The translations under genes were made by a program, and so were the position numbers. From Acidobacteriota bacterium (GTDB lineage Bacteria; Acidobacteriota; Vicinamibacteria; Vicinamibacterales; CAVVIG01): DNA of 64,000 bases. Under the pieces are notes generated by a model. The model was not told the DNA's origin. It ran no database searches and saw only the letters and a list, made by a program, of their open reading frames with translations. Below, one piece after another: positions 8,653 to 17,443 of this stretch. The stretch's first letter is position 1. Each line of letters begins with the position of its first letter. The stretch covers positions 110,221 to 174,220 of the forward strand of contig QHWB01000030.1 of the NCBI GenBank assembly GCA_003222395.1, written 5' to 3'.

Positions 8653-9704
8653 CGCGCAACCTCCTGGAGCCGCGCCGCCGCCTGCTCGGGCGTCAGGTCG
8701 CGCTGCGGCGATCCGAGCAGCTCGAAGCCGACCATGAACTTCCGGATTGTCGCCGACCGCAGCAGCGGCGGACAAAAGTGCGCGTGCAGGTGCCATTCGC
8801 CTTTCGCATCGTCGTCGTTGAGCGGCGACTGATGAAATCCCATCGAGTACGGAAACGGCGCATCGAACAGCGCGTCGTACCGCCGCGTCAGCTGCTGCAG
8901 GGTGCCGCCGAGGCCGTCGCGGTCGCGGGCGTCGAGCGCCTCGAGCGACGGAAGATGCCGGCGGCTGATCGCCAGGGTTTCGAACGGCCACACGGCCCAG
9001 AAGGGTACAACAACGATGAACGCGTCGTTTTCACAGACGATGCGCTCGCGGAGCTCGACCTCTCGGGCGACGTACTCGCACAGCAGGCAGCCGCCGCGCG
9101 ACGCGCGATGACGCGCGAAGGCGAGCTGCTCGCGAGCCGGCTCGTTGGGAACGTGCGCCGTCGCCCAGATCTGGCCGTGCGGGTGCGGATTGCTCGCGCC
9201 CATCATCTCGCCGCGGTTTTCGAACACGAGCGCGTACTTCACCCACGGATGCACCGCCATCGCGGCGCACTCGTCGATCCACGCCTCCACGAGCGCACGA
9301 ATCGACGCGAGATCCATTCGCGCGAGCGTCAAATCGTGACGCGGCGAAAAACACACCACGCGGCAGAGACCGCGCTCGGCATCGGCGACGAACAAACTAC
9401 CGGTTGCCGGGGGCTGGGGGCTGGGAGCTGGGGGCGGCGGCCTGGGGGCGGCGGGCTGGGGGCTGGTTGGCCGGAGCGCGGGAAAATCGTTGTCGAACGC
9501 GAATGTCGACGTGTACTGCGGATTGCGGACGCCGTGCGCGCGCGCGTTCCCCGGACACAAGTAACACGATGGATCGTAGGCGACGGACGCTGCCGCCGGC
9601 GCTCGTTCGACCTGTCCCTGCCACGGCCGCTCGTTGCGCTGCGGCGACACGATCACCCACTCGTCGCGCAGCGGGTTATACCGCCGGTGCGGGTGATTGG
9701 TCAT
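8649..9704 (-). CDS. galT: galactose-1-phosphate uridylyltransferase
   Basis: 351 aa. GalT swaps UMP between UDP-glucose and galactose-1-phosphate in the Leloir pathway. Visible motifs are YNPLRDEWVIVSPQR at the N-terminus, the zinc cysteines in CYLCPGN (Cys47, Cys50), the catalytic HPH triad in SNPHPHGQIW (about 174-176), and a C-terminal HIT-like half with HLHAHFCPP. Start ATG at 9704 has an AAAGGG ribosome site. Residues about 79-102 are a Pro/Ala-rich insert encoded by a G/C-rich minisatellite (9405-9470), absent from ordinary GalT between the FDNDFPAL segment and the next strand. Confidence 0.9.
   Translation of the reverse strand: MTNHPHRRYNPLRDEWVIVSPQRNERPWQGQVERAPAAASVAYDPSCYLCPGNARAHGVRNPQYTSTFAFDNDFPALRPTSPQPAAPRPPPPAPSPQPPATGSLFVADAERGLCRVVCFSPRHDLTLARMDLASIRALVEAWIDECAAMAVHPWVKYALVFENRGEMMGASNPHPHGQIWATAHVPNEPAREQLAFARHRASRGGCLLCEYVAREVELRERIVCENDAFIVVVPFWAVWPFETLAISRRHLPSLEALDARDRDGLGGTLQQLTRRYDALFDAPFPYSMGFHQSPLNDDDAKGEWHLHAHFCPPLLRSATIRKFMVGFELLGSPQRDLTPEQAAARLQEVAR
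9405..9470. repeat. GGGGGCTGG minisatellite inside galT
   Basis: Seven or so imperfect copies of GGGGGCTGG/GGGGGCGGC words in a row. In the galT frame they give a proline-rich loop. A close relative occurs outside genes at 34772-34852. Confidence 0.75.
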
Positions 9705-9768
9705 CGCGACAAGACCCTTTCTTGTTCGTGACTTCGTGACTTCGCGGCGCCATTTCCAAACACCGCGG

Positions 9769-11028
9769 TCATTTGACCCGGCTGACGCCTGCGCCGGCAG
9801 TACACACCCACACGTCGGGGCGCCGGCCCGTCGCCGCTTCGTAACGCGCGCGCAGCTCCACCTCGATCGCATCGACGCGTGAGGCGTCGGCGAGCGCGAC
9901 GATACAGCCGCCGAAACCGCCGCCGGTCATGCGCGCGCCGTAAACGCCATCAAGCTCGCGGGCGATCGCGCTCATCGCGTCGAGCTCGGCGGAGGTGACC
10001 GCGTAGTCGGCGCGCAGGCTGTGATGTGACTGGTCCATCAGCCGGCCGAACCGAACGAAGTCGCTGCCGACGAGCGCTTCGGCTGCTTCTTCAACGCGCG
10101 CATTCTCCGTGATGACGTGGCGGCAGCGGCGATAGACGCGGTCCGACATCCGTGCTCGAACGCCTTCCAGCTCCGGCAGCGACGCGTCGCGAAGCGCGCG
10201 CACGTGCGGAAAGCGCGACGACAACGTCTGCACCCCCGCCTCGCAGTCGGCGCGGCGCGCGTTGTATTCGCTCGAGGCGAGCTCGTGATGCACCATCGTG
10301 TTGCCGACCACGACGCGCAGCGACGCCGGCAGCGGCAGCGATCGATGCTGAAGCGTCCGCGTGTCGAGGAACAGGGCGCCGCTCGTCTCGCCGTGGCAGG
10401 CGATCATCTGATCCATGATGCCGCAACGAATGCCGACGAACTCGTGTTCGGCGCGCTGGCCAGCCCGCGCGAGCGCGTCGAGATCGATTGGCATGCCGGC
10501 AAGGTCGAGCAGCGCGTATCCGCAGGCGATCTCGAGAGCAGCCGACGAGCTGAGGCCCGCGCCAATCGGCACATCGCTCGCGATCAGCATGTCAGCGCCG
10601 GTTACGCGGCCCTGAAAGGGCCGCGCCACATCCGGCGAGTCGGGCGCGCGCGGCATGTCCGGCAGATGGCGGGCGGGCGCCGCATCCTGCGAATGTGGGG
10701 CGGCCCTTTCAGGCCCGCCGCTTCCATCCAGCACCGCCGCGATGCCGCGCACGTAATCGATCCACGACTCGGTCGGGTACGGCGGATGGCAATCGAGATC
10801 GAGCGTGATCGTCTCGCGGTACTCCCGTGAGGCGACGACGAGCGCGCGATCGGCGCGCGGCGCGGCCGCAACCCACGTCGATCGGTCGAGCGCCATCGGC
10901 ATCACGAAGCCATCGTTGTAGTCGGTATGCTCGCCGATCAGGTTCACGCGCCCCGGCGCGCGGTACACACGCGGCGTCAGCCCGAACGACCGTTCGAAAT
11001 CGCAACTCAGATCGTCAGGATTGATCAT
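9769..11028 (-). CDS. galK: galactokinase
   Basis: 419 aa, GHMP kinase. It phosphorylates galactose at C1 with ATP. The signature APGRVNLIGEHTDYNDG is at residues 24-40, the ATP loop PIGAGLSSSAALE near 154-166, and the C-terminal motif MTGGGFGGCIVAL. The protein is longer than usual because residues about 102-141 form an extra segment ending DVARPFQGR. That DNA carries two inverted copies of the dispersed palindrome (10606-10629 and 10697-10719). The reading frame is intact and all catalytic motifs are present. It lies 52 nt below the lacI-type gene and 64 nt above galT, in the same operon. Confidence 0.92.
   Translation of the reverse strand: MINPDDLSCDFERSFGLTPRVYRAPGRVNLIGEHTDYNDGFVMPMALDRSTWVAAAPRADRALVVASREYRETITLDLDCHPPYPTESWIDYVRGIAAVLDGSGGPERAAPHSQDAAPARHLPDMPRAPDSPDVARPFQGRVTGADMLIASDVPIGAGLSSSAALEIACGYALLDLAGMPIDLDALARAGQRAEHEFVGIRCGIMDQMIACHGETSGALFLDTRTLQHRSLPLPASLRVVVGNTMVHHELASSEYNARRADCEAGVQTLSSRFPHVRALRDASLPELEGVRARMSDRVYRRCRHVITENARVEEAAEALVGSDFVRFGRLMDQSHHSLRADYAVTSAELDAMSAIARELDGVYGARMTGGGFGGCIVALADASRVDAIEVELRARYEAATGRRPDVWVCTAGAGVSRVK
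10606..10719. repeat. inverted pair of dispersed palindromes inside galK
   Basis: GCGGCCCTGAAAGGGCCGC at 10606-10624 and GGCGGCCCTTTCAGGCCCGC around 10700-10719 face each other. They enclose about 70 bp, all in frame within galK. Confidence 0.7.
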
Positions 11029-11080
11029 CTCCGACCTACAAAGGCGAGAGCGGTAGCGGCGGCGATGAACGATGCGAAAT

Positions 11081-12094
11081 TCACCGGTGCGGCCCGCTGG
11101 ATTCGCGAACGATGAGCCTCGGCGGGATGATGACGCGCTGCGGCGGATCGCCTTCGCCTTCGAGCCCGTTCAGCAGCAGCTCCGCGGCATGCTTTCCCTG
11201 ATCGCGCCGCGACCAGCCGACCGTTGTCAGCGGCACACGGAGCAGATCGCCGAGCGCAATATCGCCGACGCCGACGACCGCGACGTCATCCGGCACGCGC
11301 AGACCTGCTTCCCAGATCGCCTTCATCGCGCCAATCGCGGCCGGATCGTTGGCGCAGAACACCGCGTCGACCTTCGGGCGCACGGTCAGCAGGCGCTTCA
11401 TCGCGCGGTAGCCGTCGCTCTCCATGAAGCCGCCGCGCACGATCCATTCGTCGGGCGGCTTGATCCCGCGCGCCTTCAGCGCGTCGCGCCACCCTTTCTC
11501 GCGCCGCTTCGCGTGCACGATCGGCGGACCGCCGATGTGCGCGATCGCCCTGCGGCCGGCGTCTGCGAGGTGCGACGTGGCGAGCACGCCGACGCGCTCG
11601 TCGTCGGTGAGGACGCGGTGGCACTTGACGCTCGGGTGATCGTCGCGGTCGATCATGACGAGCGTCGTCCCCTGTCTGGTGAGCTGCAGCAGCACGTCGG
11701 TGTTGCCCGAGGCGTTGGCCGACGCCAGCACCACGCCGTCGACCTGACGTCCGCGCAGCATCTCGAGCTCGGCGCGCTCCTTGCCGGCATCTTCGCTGGA
11801 GCTGCACAGCAGTAGACCGTAGCCGCGGACGCTCGCCACCGGCTCGATGCCGGCGATGATCTCGACGAAGAACGAGTGCATCAGATCGGGGATGACGATG
11901 CCGAGCGTGTGAGTACGGCGAAGCGTGAGGCTGCGGGCGACCGCGTTGCGCTGGTAGCCGAGCTCCTCGACCTTGGCGAGCACGCGCGACCGTGTTGCAT
12001 CGCTGATGTCGGCGTGGTTGTTCAGCACCTTCGACACGGTGGTGATCGACACGCCAAGCTCGCCGGCGATGCGCTTCATCGTGGTCTGGTGCAT
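11081..12094 (-). CDS. LacI-family transcriptional repressor of the fucose/galactose regulon
   Basis: 337 aa. An N-terminal lambda-like HTH, IAGELGVSITTVSKVLNNHADIS, and hinge LGYQRNAVARSL lead to a periplasmic-binding-fold sensor (HTLGIVIPDLMHSFF, VFCANDPAAIGAMKAIWEAGLRVPDDVAVVG). The ATG at 12094 is preferred over the GTG at 12100, which lies in an operator. Two operator palindromes sit in the 72-bp gap to the divergent TonB gene. The same operator occurs at 59984-59999, before the fucose operon. Inference: an L-fucose-related effector relieves repression. First gene of the galK-galT operon, hence autoregulated. Confidence 0.88.
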   Translation of the reverse strand: MHQTTMKRIAGELGVSITTVSKVLNNHADISDATRSRVLAKVEELGYQRNAVARSLTLRRTHTLGIVIPDLMHSFFVEIIAGIEPVASVRGYGLLLCSSSEDAGKERAELEMLRGRQVDGVVLASANASGNTDVLLQLTRQGTTLVMIDRDDHPSVKCHRVLTDDERVGVLATSHLADAGRRAIAHIGGPPIVHAKRREKGWRDALKARGIKPPDEWIVRGGFMESDGYRAMKRLLTVRPKVDAVFCANDPAAIGAMKAIWEAGLRVPDDVAVVGVGDIALGDLLRVPLTTVGWSRRDQGKHAAELLLNGLEGEGDPPQRVIIPPRLIVRESSGPHR

Positions 12095-12097
12095 GAT

Positions 12098-12115
12098 CAC
12101 TTTAGCGTTAAAGTG
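12098..12115. promoter_or_regulatory. LacI-type operator O1
   Basis: CACTTTAGCGTTAAAGTG is an 18-bp palindrome with one mismatched pair, centred just upstream of the regulator's ATG. It resembles the second operator 6 bp further on and suggests autorepression. Confidence 0.7.
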
Positions 12116-12117
12116 GC

Positions 12118-12142
12118 TTGACTTTACCGGTAAAGCATAGTA
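12118..12142 (+). promoter_or_regulatory. promoter with LacI-type operator O2 for the TonB/fucosidase operon
   Basis: TTGACT (12118-12123) acts as a possible -35. The palindrome CTTTACCGGTAAAG (12122-12135) fills the spacer. TATCAC lies 17 bp on as a weak -10. The whole 25-bp block, ending in ATAGTA, is repeated with one change on the minus strand at 60002-59978 in front of the fucose operon. Binding here would block RNA polymerase. Confidence 0.75.
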
Positions 12143-12172
12143 TCACAACCGCCTCTGACAGGAGTCGCGAGC

Positions 12173-15100
12173 ATGCGGATGAATCGTGTGACTCTGATCC
12201 TCGCAGCGATCCTCATTATGCTGCTGCCGGCGGCGCGGCCTGCCGCGGCGCAAGACACCGGCACCGTCTCCGGCACCGTCGTCGACGCGTCCGGCCAGGT
12301 GCTGCCGGGCGCGACCGTCACGCTCGTCAACGAAGCGACCGGCGACGCGCGCACGATCGTCACGGGCGACCGCGGCGAGTTCACGTTCCGCGCCGTCCGG
12401 CCAGGCACGTATACGGTGCGCGTCGAGCTCCAGGGTTTTCAGACATTCGAGCAGCGGAGCAACGTGCTGAACGCGAGCAGCCCGCTCGACGTCGGCCGCG
12501 TCAAGCTCGATATCGGCACGCTGTCGGAAGTCGTGACCGTGACGTCGAGCGGCACGATCGTCGAGACGAAGAACAGCGACTACTCCGGCCTGCTCACGGC
12601 GACGCAGATTCAGCAGATTCAGACCAGGGGGCGCGACGTCGTCAACCTGCTGCGGCTGCTGCCCGGCGTGCACTACGAGAACGACATCGAGGCGATGGGC
12701 GACAGCTTCGGATCGCAGCTGCCGAACATCGGCGGCCAGCGCCGCACGTGGAATCAGGTGACCGTCGACGGCCTGAACGGCAACGAGCTGTCGGGCACGA
12801 ACCGCATGAACTCGTCGATCAACCTCGACGCCATCGCCGAAGTGAAGGTGCTGCTCAACGGCTACAAGGCGGAATTCGGCCACACCGCGGGAGCAAACAT
12901 CGAGATCGTCACCAAGAGCGGCGGCGCGGGTTATCACGGCAGCGGGTACTGGTACGGCCGCCGCGACGCGTGGAACGCGACACCGTGGGAGAACAACCGT
13001 CTCGGCCTCATGAAGCCGAAGCAGAAGTACGACACGCCGGGATTCAATATCGGCGGGCCGGTGGAGATTCCCGGACTCTGGCGTCAGGGCAGCGACAAGA
13101 AGCTGTTCTTCTTCTACTCGATGGAAGCGCCGCAGGTGCAGAAGCCGGGACAGGTGCGCCTCTATCGGATGCCGACGGCGCTCGAGCGCAAAGGCGACTT
13201 CTCGCAGACGCTCGATTCGAACGGACGGCTGATCTTAATTAAAGACCCGCTCTCGCCGCTGCCGTGCAGCGTCACGACGGGCGGCGCCGGCTGCTTCCCC
13301 GGCAACGTCATCCCGGCGAACCGGCTGGATACGAACGGCCTCGCGATTCTGAATTACATGCCGCTGCCGAACGTCAACTGCGCCGGCGCGGGCTGCGGCG
13401 CGCTCTCCAACTTCACGCGCCAGGAAACGCCGGACAACCCGCGCATGAACAACCTGCTGCGGATCGACGGCCGCCCGTCGGGCGGCAACAGCTACTGGCT
13501 GTCGTACCGGCAGTTCAGCTCGAACCAGTTCGGATCGGAAATCACGGCGGGACCGGCGAAGTGGGGCTACTTCGACGGCAACTACGTGTCGGGCGACAGC
13601 GGCGTCAACGGCGGCTGGAACCACGTGTTCCGATCGAACAGCGTCAACGAGCTCGGCGCCGGCATCCGCCGCGCGACCGAAGGGTTCGGCGCGAGGAACG
13701 ACAGCGATTACACGCGATTCCAGCGCGCGACGGTCGGCTTCACCTCGGCGCAATTCAATCCGCAGCTCAATCCGAATAGTTACATGCCGTTCATCCGGTT
13801 CGGCCTGAACACGACCGGCATCGACACGCCCGATTGGACGTTTGACAGCCGCGTCGGGTCGACGGCGTACGACTGGCTTGGAAGCCTCCGCGACAACTTC
13901 ACGTGGACGCGCAACACGCATACGTTCAAGATCGGCGGGCACTACGAGTACATGCAGAACAACGAAGCGCGCGGCGGCAACTGGGCCGGCGACATCACGT
14001 TCAGCAACAACACCAGCAATCCGCTGAACACCAACTTCGCGTACGCCAACACGATCCTCGGCGTCTTCTCCCAGTACACCGAGACGGACAAGTACCGCGT
14101 GACGCAAAACCGGCAGTGGTGGTCGGAATGGTACGCGCAGGACACGTGGCAGCTGAGCGCGCGCGCGACGTTCGATTACGGCGCGCGATTCCTCTGGTAC
14201 TCGCCGTACTACCGTCCCGACGGCCAGGTCGCGAACTTCGATCCGTCCCTCTACGATCCGAAGGCGGCGCCGCGGTTGTACGTGCCGGCCATCATCAACG
14301 GCACGCGCGTGGCGTACGATCCGGCGACCGGTCAGGCGCTGAATTCGGTGTTCATCGGCGCATACGTGCCGGGCACCGGCAAGCAGGACAACGGGATGGT
14401 GAAGGAAACCGACGCGGGCGTGCCCGAAGGCTTCCGTCAGAGGTTCGCGCCGCAGATCGAGCCGCGCGTGGGATTCACCTACGATCTCACGGGCGCCGGG
14501 TCGAGCGTGCTGCACTCGAGCGTCGGCTACTTCCATCAGGCGCGGCTCGGCGGCGGATCGCTCGGCAACCTCGCCGGCAACCCACCGTTCATCCACAACC
14601 CGACGGTGTTCTACAACACGCTGAGCAATCTGCTCGCGCCGGGCAACACGCTGTCGAACCGGCCGGCGACCGTCGAAGCGCTCGACACGACGAAGTATCA
14701 GACGCCGAGCTCGATCAACTGGTCCGCCGGTCTCCGGCGCCAGATTGGGTGGGGCACGGCCGTCGACGTCACGTACGCGGGATACAAAGCGTACAACATG
14801 GAGATGTATTACGACCTGAACCTCGTTCCCGACGGCGCGCGGTTCACGGATCTCCATCCGGAGAACCGCGACCCGACGGCCGCGGCCACCGCGTCGCCGG
14901 CTGCGGCGGCGCTGCCCGCCGAATTCCTGCGTCCGTATCTCGGGTATCAGAACATTCGCGTCCGCGGAAACTTCGCCGAAGGCGACTATCACGCGCTGCA
15001 GCTGCAGGTGAACCGGCGGTACATCCGCGGCGTCCAGTTCGGGGCGGCTTACGCGCTGCAGCGCGCACGCGGCGTCGCCGACGAGGACGTCGGCGGCTGC

Positions 15101-15757
15101 TGCAGCTACACGTTCAACCGTCCGTTCGACTTCTTCTACGCGGAGCTGGCGCAGAGCAACCGCCACAGCCTGATCGTCAACTACTCGTGGGATCTGCCAG
15201 GCCGGCACGGCGGGCCGATGAAGCTGCTGATCGACGGCTGGCAGGTGTCGGGCGAGAACGATTTCGTCTCGGGCGACTGGGCCAACGTGGCGATGACGAC
15301 GACCGACAACTTCGATTTTACGGGCGGCGAAGCCGGCACCGGCGCGTGCATCAACGGCAACGAGCCGTGTCTGCACATCGTGCGGCCGGTCCTCGTCGGC
15401 GATCCGCTCGCGGGCGGCGGCGATCCGCTCAGCGGATTCTTCAACACCGCCGCGTTCGCGCGTCCGACGCGCGGCAGCTTCGGCAGCGCGCCGCGCAACG
15501 CGGTGAGGAAACCGGGCCTCGTCAACACGAACGTCGCGATGTTCAAGAACGTCAGTCTGAGCGGCAGCCGCGCGCTGCAGTTCCGCGCGGAGATTTACAA
15601 CCTGTTCAACCAGGTCGAGTTCCAGGACATCGACCGCACCGCGCGCTTCGACGCGAACGGCAACCAGATCAACCCGACCTTCGGCACGGCGATCGGCGTC
15701 GCCAACCCGACACGGCCGCCGCGCGTGATTCAATTGTCGGCGCGGTTCAATTTCTGA
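12173..15757 (+). CDS. TonB-dependent receptor, Oar-like, with carboxypeptidase-regulatory domain
   Basis: 1194 aa. A signal peptide (about 1-26, cleavage after AAA) precedes a carboxypeptidase-regulatory-like beta-sandwich (about 28-110: GTVSGTVVDASGQVLPGATV). The plug (about 120-240) shows RGRDVVNLLRLLPGV and VTVDGLNGNELSG. A long outer-membrane barrel ends with Phe (SARFNF), as porins do. It would import an oligosaccharide across the outer membrane. Ribosome site GGAG is 8 nt before the ATG. Next gene is an alpha-L-fucosidase, 8 nt on, and the operator links it to L-fucose catabolism, so a fucosylated glycan fragment is the likely cargo. Confidence 0.9.
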   Translation: MRMNRVTLILAAILIMLLPAARPAAAQDTGTVSGTVVDASGQVLPGATVTLVNEATGDARTIVTGDRGEFTFRAVRPGTYTVRVELQGFQTFEQRSNVLNASSPLDVGRVKLDIGTLSEVVTVTSSGTIVETKNSDYSGLLTATQIQQIQTRGRDVVNLLRLLPGVHYENDIEAMGDSFGSQLPNIGGQRRTWNQVTVDGLNGNELSGTNRMNSSINLDAIAEVKVLLNGYKAEFGHTAGANIEIVTKSGGAGYHGSGYWYGRRDAWNATPWENNRLGLMKPKQKYDTPGFNIGGPVEIPGLWRQGSDKKLFFFYSMEAPQVQKPGQVRLYRMPTALERKGDFSQTLDSNGRLILIKDPLSPLPCSVTTGGAGCFPGNVIPANRLDTNGLAILNYMPLPNVNCAGAGCGALSNFTRQETPDNPRMNNLLRIDGRPSGGNSYWLSYRQFSSNQFGSEITAGPAKWGYFDGNYVSGDSGVNGGWNHVFRSNSVNELGAGIRRATEGFGARNDSDYTRFQRATVGFTSAQFNPQLNPNSYMPFIRFGLNTTGIDTPDWTFDSRVGSTAYDWLGSLRDNFTWTRNTHTFKIGGHYEYMQNNEARGGNWAGDITFSNNTSNPLNTNFAYANTILGVFSQYTETDKYRVTQNRQWWSEWYAQDTWQLSARATFDYGARFLWYSPYYRPDGQVANFDPSLYDPKAAPRLYVPAIINGTRVAYDPATGQALNSVFIGAYVPGTGKQDNGMVKETDAGVPEGFRQRFAPQIEPRVGFTYDLTGAGSSVLHSSVGYFHQARLGGGSLGNLAGNPPFIHNPTVFYNTLSNLLAPGNTLSNRPATVEALDTTKYQTPSSINWSAGLRRQIGWGTAVDVTYAGYKAYNMEMYYDLNLVPDGARFTDLHPENRDPTAAATASPAAAALPAEFLRPYLGYQNIRVRGNFAEGDYHALQLQVNRRYIRGVQFGAAYALQRARGVADEDVGGCCSYTFNRPFDFFYAELAQSNRHSLIVNYSWDLPGRHGGPMKLLIDGWQVSGENDFVSGDWANVAMTTTDNFDFTGGEAGTGACINGNEPCLHIVRPVLVGDPLAGGGDPLSGFFNTAAFARPTRGSFGSAPRNAVRKPGLVNTNVAMFKNVSLSGSRALQFRAEIYNLFNQVEFQDIDRTARFDANGNQINPTFGTAIGVANPTRPPRVIQLSARFNF

Positions 15758-15765
15758 GGCATGCG

Positions 15766-17175
15766 ATGCGCGCGCGCACATTGATCGTTTGTATCGCGAT
15801 CGTCGGAGCGGCCCTGAAGGGCTGCGCTGCGCTGACATCGACAGCCAGCGCCAACGCCGTGGCGCAGGCCTTCAGGCCTGCCGTGGATCCGGCGCGCGAA
15901 AAACGTCTCGAATGGTTCCGCCAGGCGAAGTACGGCCTCTTCATCCACTGGGGCCTCTACGCGATTCCCGCCGGACAATGGAACGGACGCGCCATCCCGG
16001 GACTCGGTGAATGGATCATGTTCCGCACGCCGGTGCCGGTGCGCGAGTACGAGAAGCTCGCCGCGCGATTCAACCCGGTGAAGTACAACCCCGACGAGTG
16101 GGTGAAGCTTGCGAAAGACGCGGGCATGAAGTACATCGTCATCACCTCGAAGCATCACGACGGCTTCGCGCTGTTCAAGTCTCAGGTCAGCCCGTACAAC
16201 GTCGTCGACGCGACGCCGTACAAGCGCGACATCCTCAAAGCGCTCGCGGACGCGTGCGCGCGGCAGAACATGCGCCTTGGCTTCTATTACTCGCAGGCGC
16301 AGGACTGGCACGAGCCGAGCGGCGCCGGCAACACGTGGGATTTCGGTCCCGACGAGAAGAAGGATTTCGATCAGTACCTGCGCGCGAAGGCGGAGCCGCA
16401 GGTGCGCGAGCTGCTGACCGGCTACGGTCCCGTCGCGCTGATCTGGTTCGACACGCCGCGCATGATGACCGCCGAGCGCGGCAAGCGCTTCACCGACGTC
16501 GTTCGCTCGATGCAGCCGAACACGCTGATCGACGGCCGGCTCGGCACCGAGGGCGACTACCGATCGACCGGCGACAACGCGATTCCGGGCGAGGCCTCGG
16601 GTGAAGCGTGGGAGACGCCGGCGACCATCAATCACACGTGGGGCTACCGCGTCGACGACACCGACTGGAAATCGCCCGGCCAGATCGCGTTCAAGCTGAT
16701 CGACATCGTCAGCAAAGGGGGCAACTACCTGCTGAACGTCGGACCGATGGCCGACGGCGTCATTCCGCAGCCGAGTCAGGACATCCTGCGCACCGTCGGA
16801 CGGTGGCTGCAGGTCAACGGCGAAGCCGTGTACGGCGCCGGACCGACGCCGTTCGGCGGCGAGCTCGGCACACCGGCGCCCAATGGTGCGAAAGACGTAC
16901 GTGGAGATCCGTTGTACTTTACGCAGACGGACTGGCGAGTCACGACGAAGCCGGGCAAGCTGTACTTCACCTTCTTCACCGAGCCCCGCGTGCCGTTTCC
17001 GCTGCCCGCGATGAAGAATGCCGTGAAGCGCGCATACCGCCTCGTCGATCGCGCGGCCGTTCAGGTGAAAACCGGGAACGGACGCACGCTGCTCGACATC
17101 GAACGGCCCATTCCCGATCCGATGGCCACCGTCATCGTCGTGGAGTTCGAAGGCGATCGCGTGCAGCGCCCGTGA
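15766..17175 (+). CDS. alpha-L-fucosidase, GH29
   Basis: 469 aa. Removes terminal alpha-L-fucose. The GH29 start REKRLEWFRQAKYGLFIHWGLYA is at residues 44-66, with ITSKHHDGFALF following. The probable nucleophile Asp is in ALIWFDTPR, and SGEAWETPATINHTWGY holds acid/base candidates. A C-terminal beta-sandwich follows. Residues 1-20 look like a signal, but the region 15-39 (ALKGCA and VAQAFRPA) is encoded by two dispersed palindromes (15808-15832 and 15859-15882) inserted between leader and enzyme. Co-transcribed with the TonB receptor. Confidence 0.88.
   Translation: MRARTLIVCIAIVGAALKGCAALTSTASANAVAQAFRPAVDPAREKRLEWFRQAKYGLFIHWGLYAIPAGQWNGRAIPGLGEWIMFRTPVPVREYEKLAARFNPVKYNPDEWVKLAKDAGMKYIVITSKHHDGFALFKSQVSPYNVVDATPYKRDILKALADACARQNMRLGFYYSQAQDWHEPSGAGNTWDFGPDEKKDFDQYLRAKAEPQVRELLTGYGPVALIWFDTPRMMTAERGKRFTDVVRSMQPNTLIDGRLGTEGDYRSTGDNAIPGEASGEAWETPATINHTWGYRVDDTDWKSPGQIAFKLIDIVSKGGNYLLNVGPMADGVIPQPSQDILRTVGRWLQVNGEAVYGAGPTPFGGELGTPAPNGAKDVRGDPLYFTQTDWRVTTKPGKLYFTFFTEPRVPFPLPAMKNAVKRAYRLVDRAAVQVKTGNGRTLLDIERPIPDPMATVIVVEFEGDRVQRP
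15808..15882. repeat. inverted pair of dispersed palindromes in the fucosidase leader
   Basis: GCGGCCCTGAAGGGCTGCGC (from 15808) and GTGGCGCAGGCCTTCAGGCC (from 15859) are opposite-orientation copies. They are translated in frame between the signal region and the GH29 domain. Confidence 0.7.
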
Positions 17176-17208
17176 GAGCGAGCGGGGGCAGCATTGAGCC
17201 ACGCATGG

Positions 17209-17224
17209 AGTGGGACCCCACGCG
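17209..17224. repeat. second copy of the GTGGGGCCCCAC-type repeat
   Basis: AGTGGGACCCCACGCG matches, inverted and with one change, the sequence at 852-867 upstream of iolB. Confidence 0.55.
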
Positions 17225-17250
17225 ATTGAGAAAAAGTTCCCCGCGAGCAG

Positions 17251-17391
17251 ATGACATTGTCGCAGCGTAACGTGCTGAAGCTGCTCACGGCGGGTGGCGC
17301 TGCGATGATGGCTCGCGCGGTGGATGCGGCGGCTGCTACTGCCCAGTCCCGGCCGCAGGCGTCCGCCGCGCGGGCTTCTCGACTTGAATGA
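17251..17391 (+). pseudogene. orphan Tat-type leader (remnant of an exported enzyme gene)
   Basis: An open 46-codon stretch begins [20 protein letters not shown] and ends ARASRLE followed by TGA. It is a leader with a hydrophobic core and signal-cleavage-like Ala run, but nothing follows. GH29 proteins often continue as RLEW after such a leader (compare KRLEW in the fucosidase upstream). It may therefore be the 5' end of a lost second fucosidase. The protein it belonged to cannot be proved from this piece. Confidence 0.45.
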
Positions 17392-17443
17392 AGGCATCCG
17401 TTTGCGAGAGCGAGCCGGGGTGCGGCCGCGGGAGCGAAAGAAA

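Noticed and set aside
13235-15838. Long antisense frame opposite the TonB receptor
   Set aside because: High GC third positions keep antisense frames open. It has no recognisable domain, while the plus strand has a full receptor.
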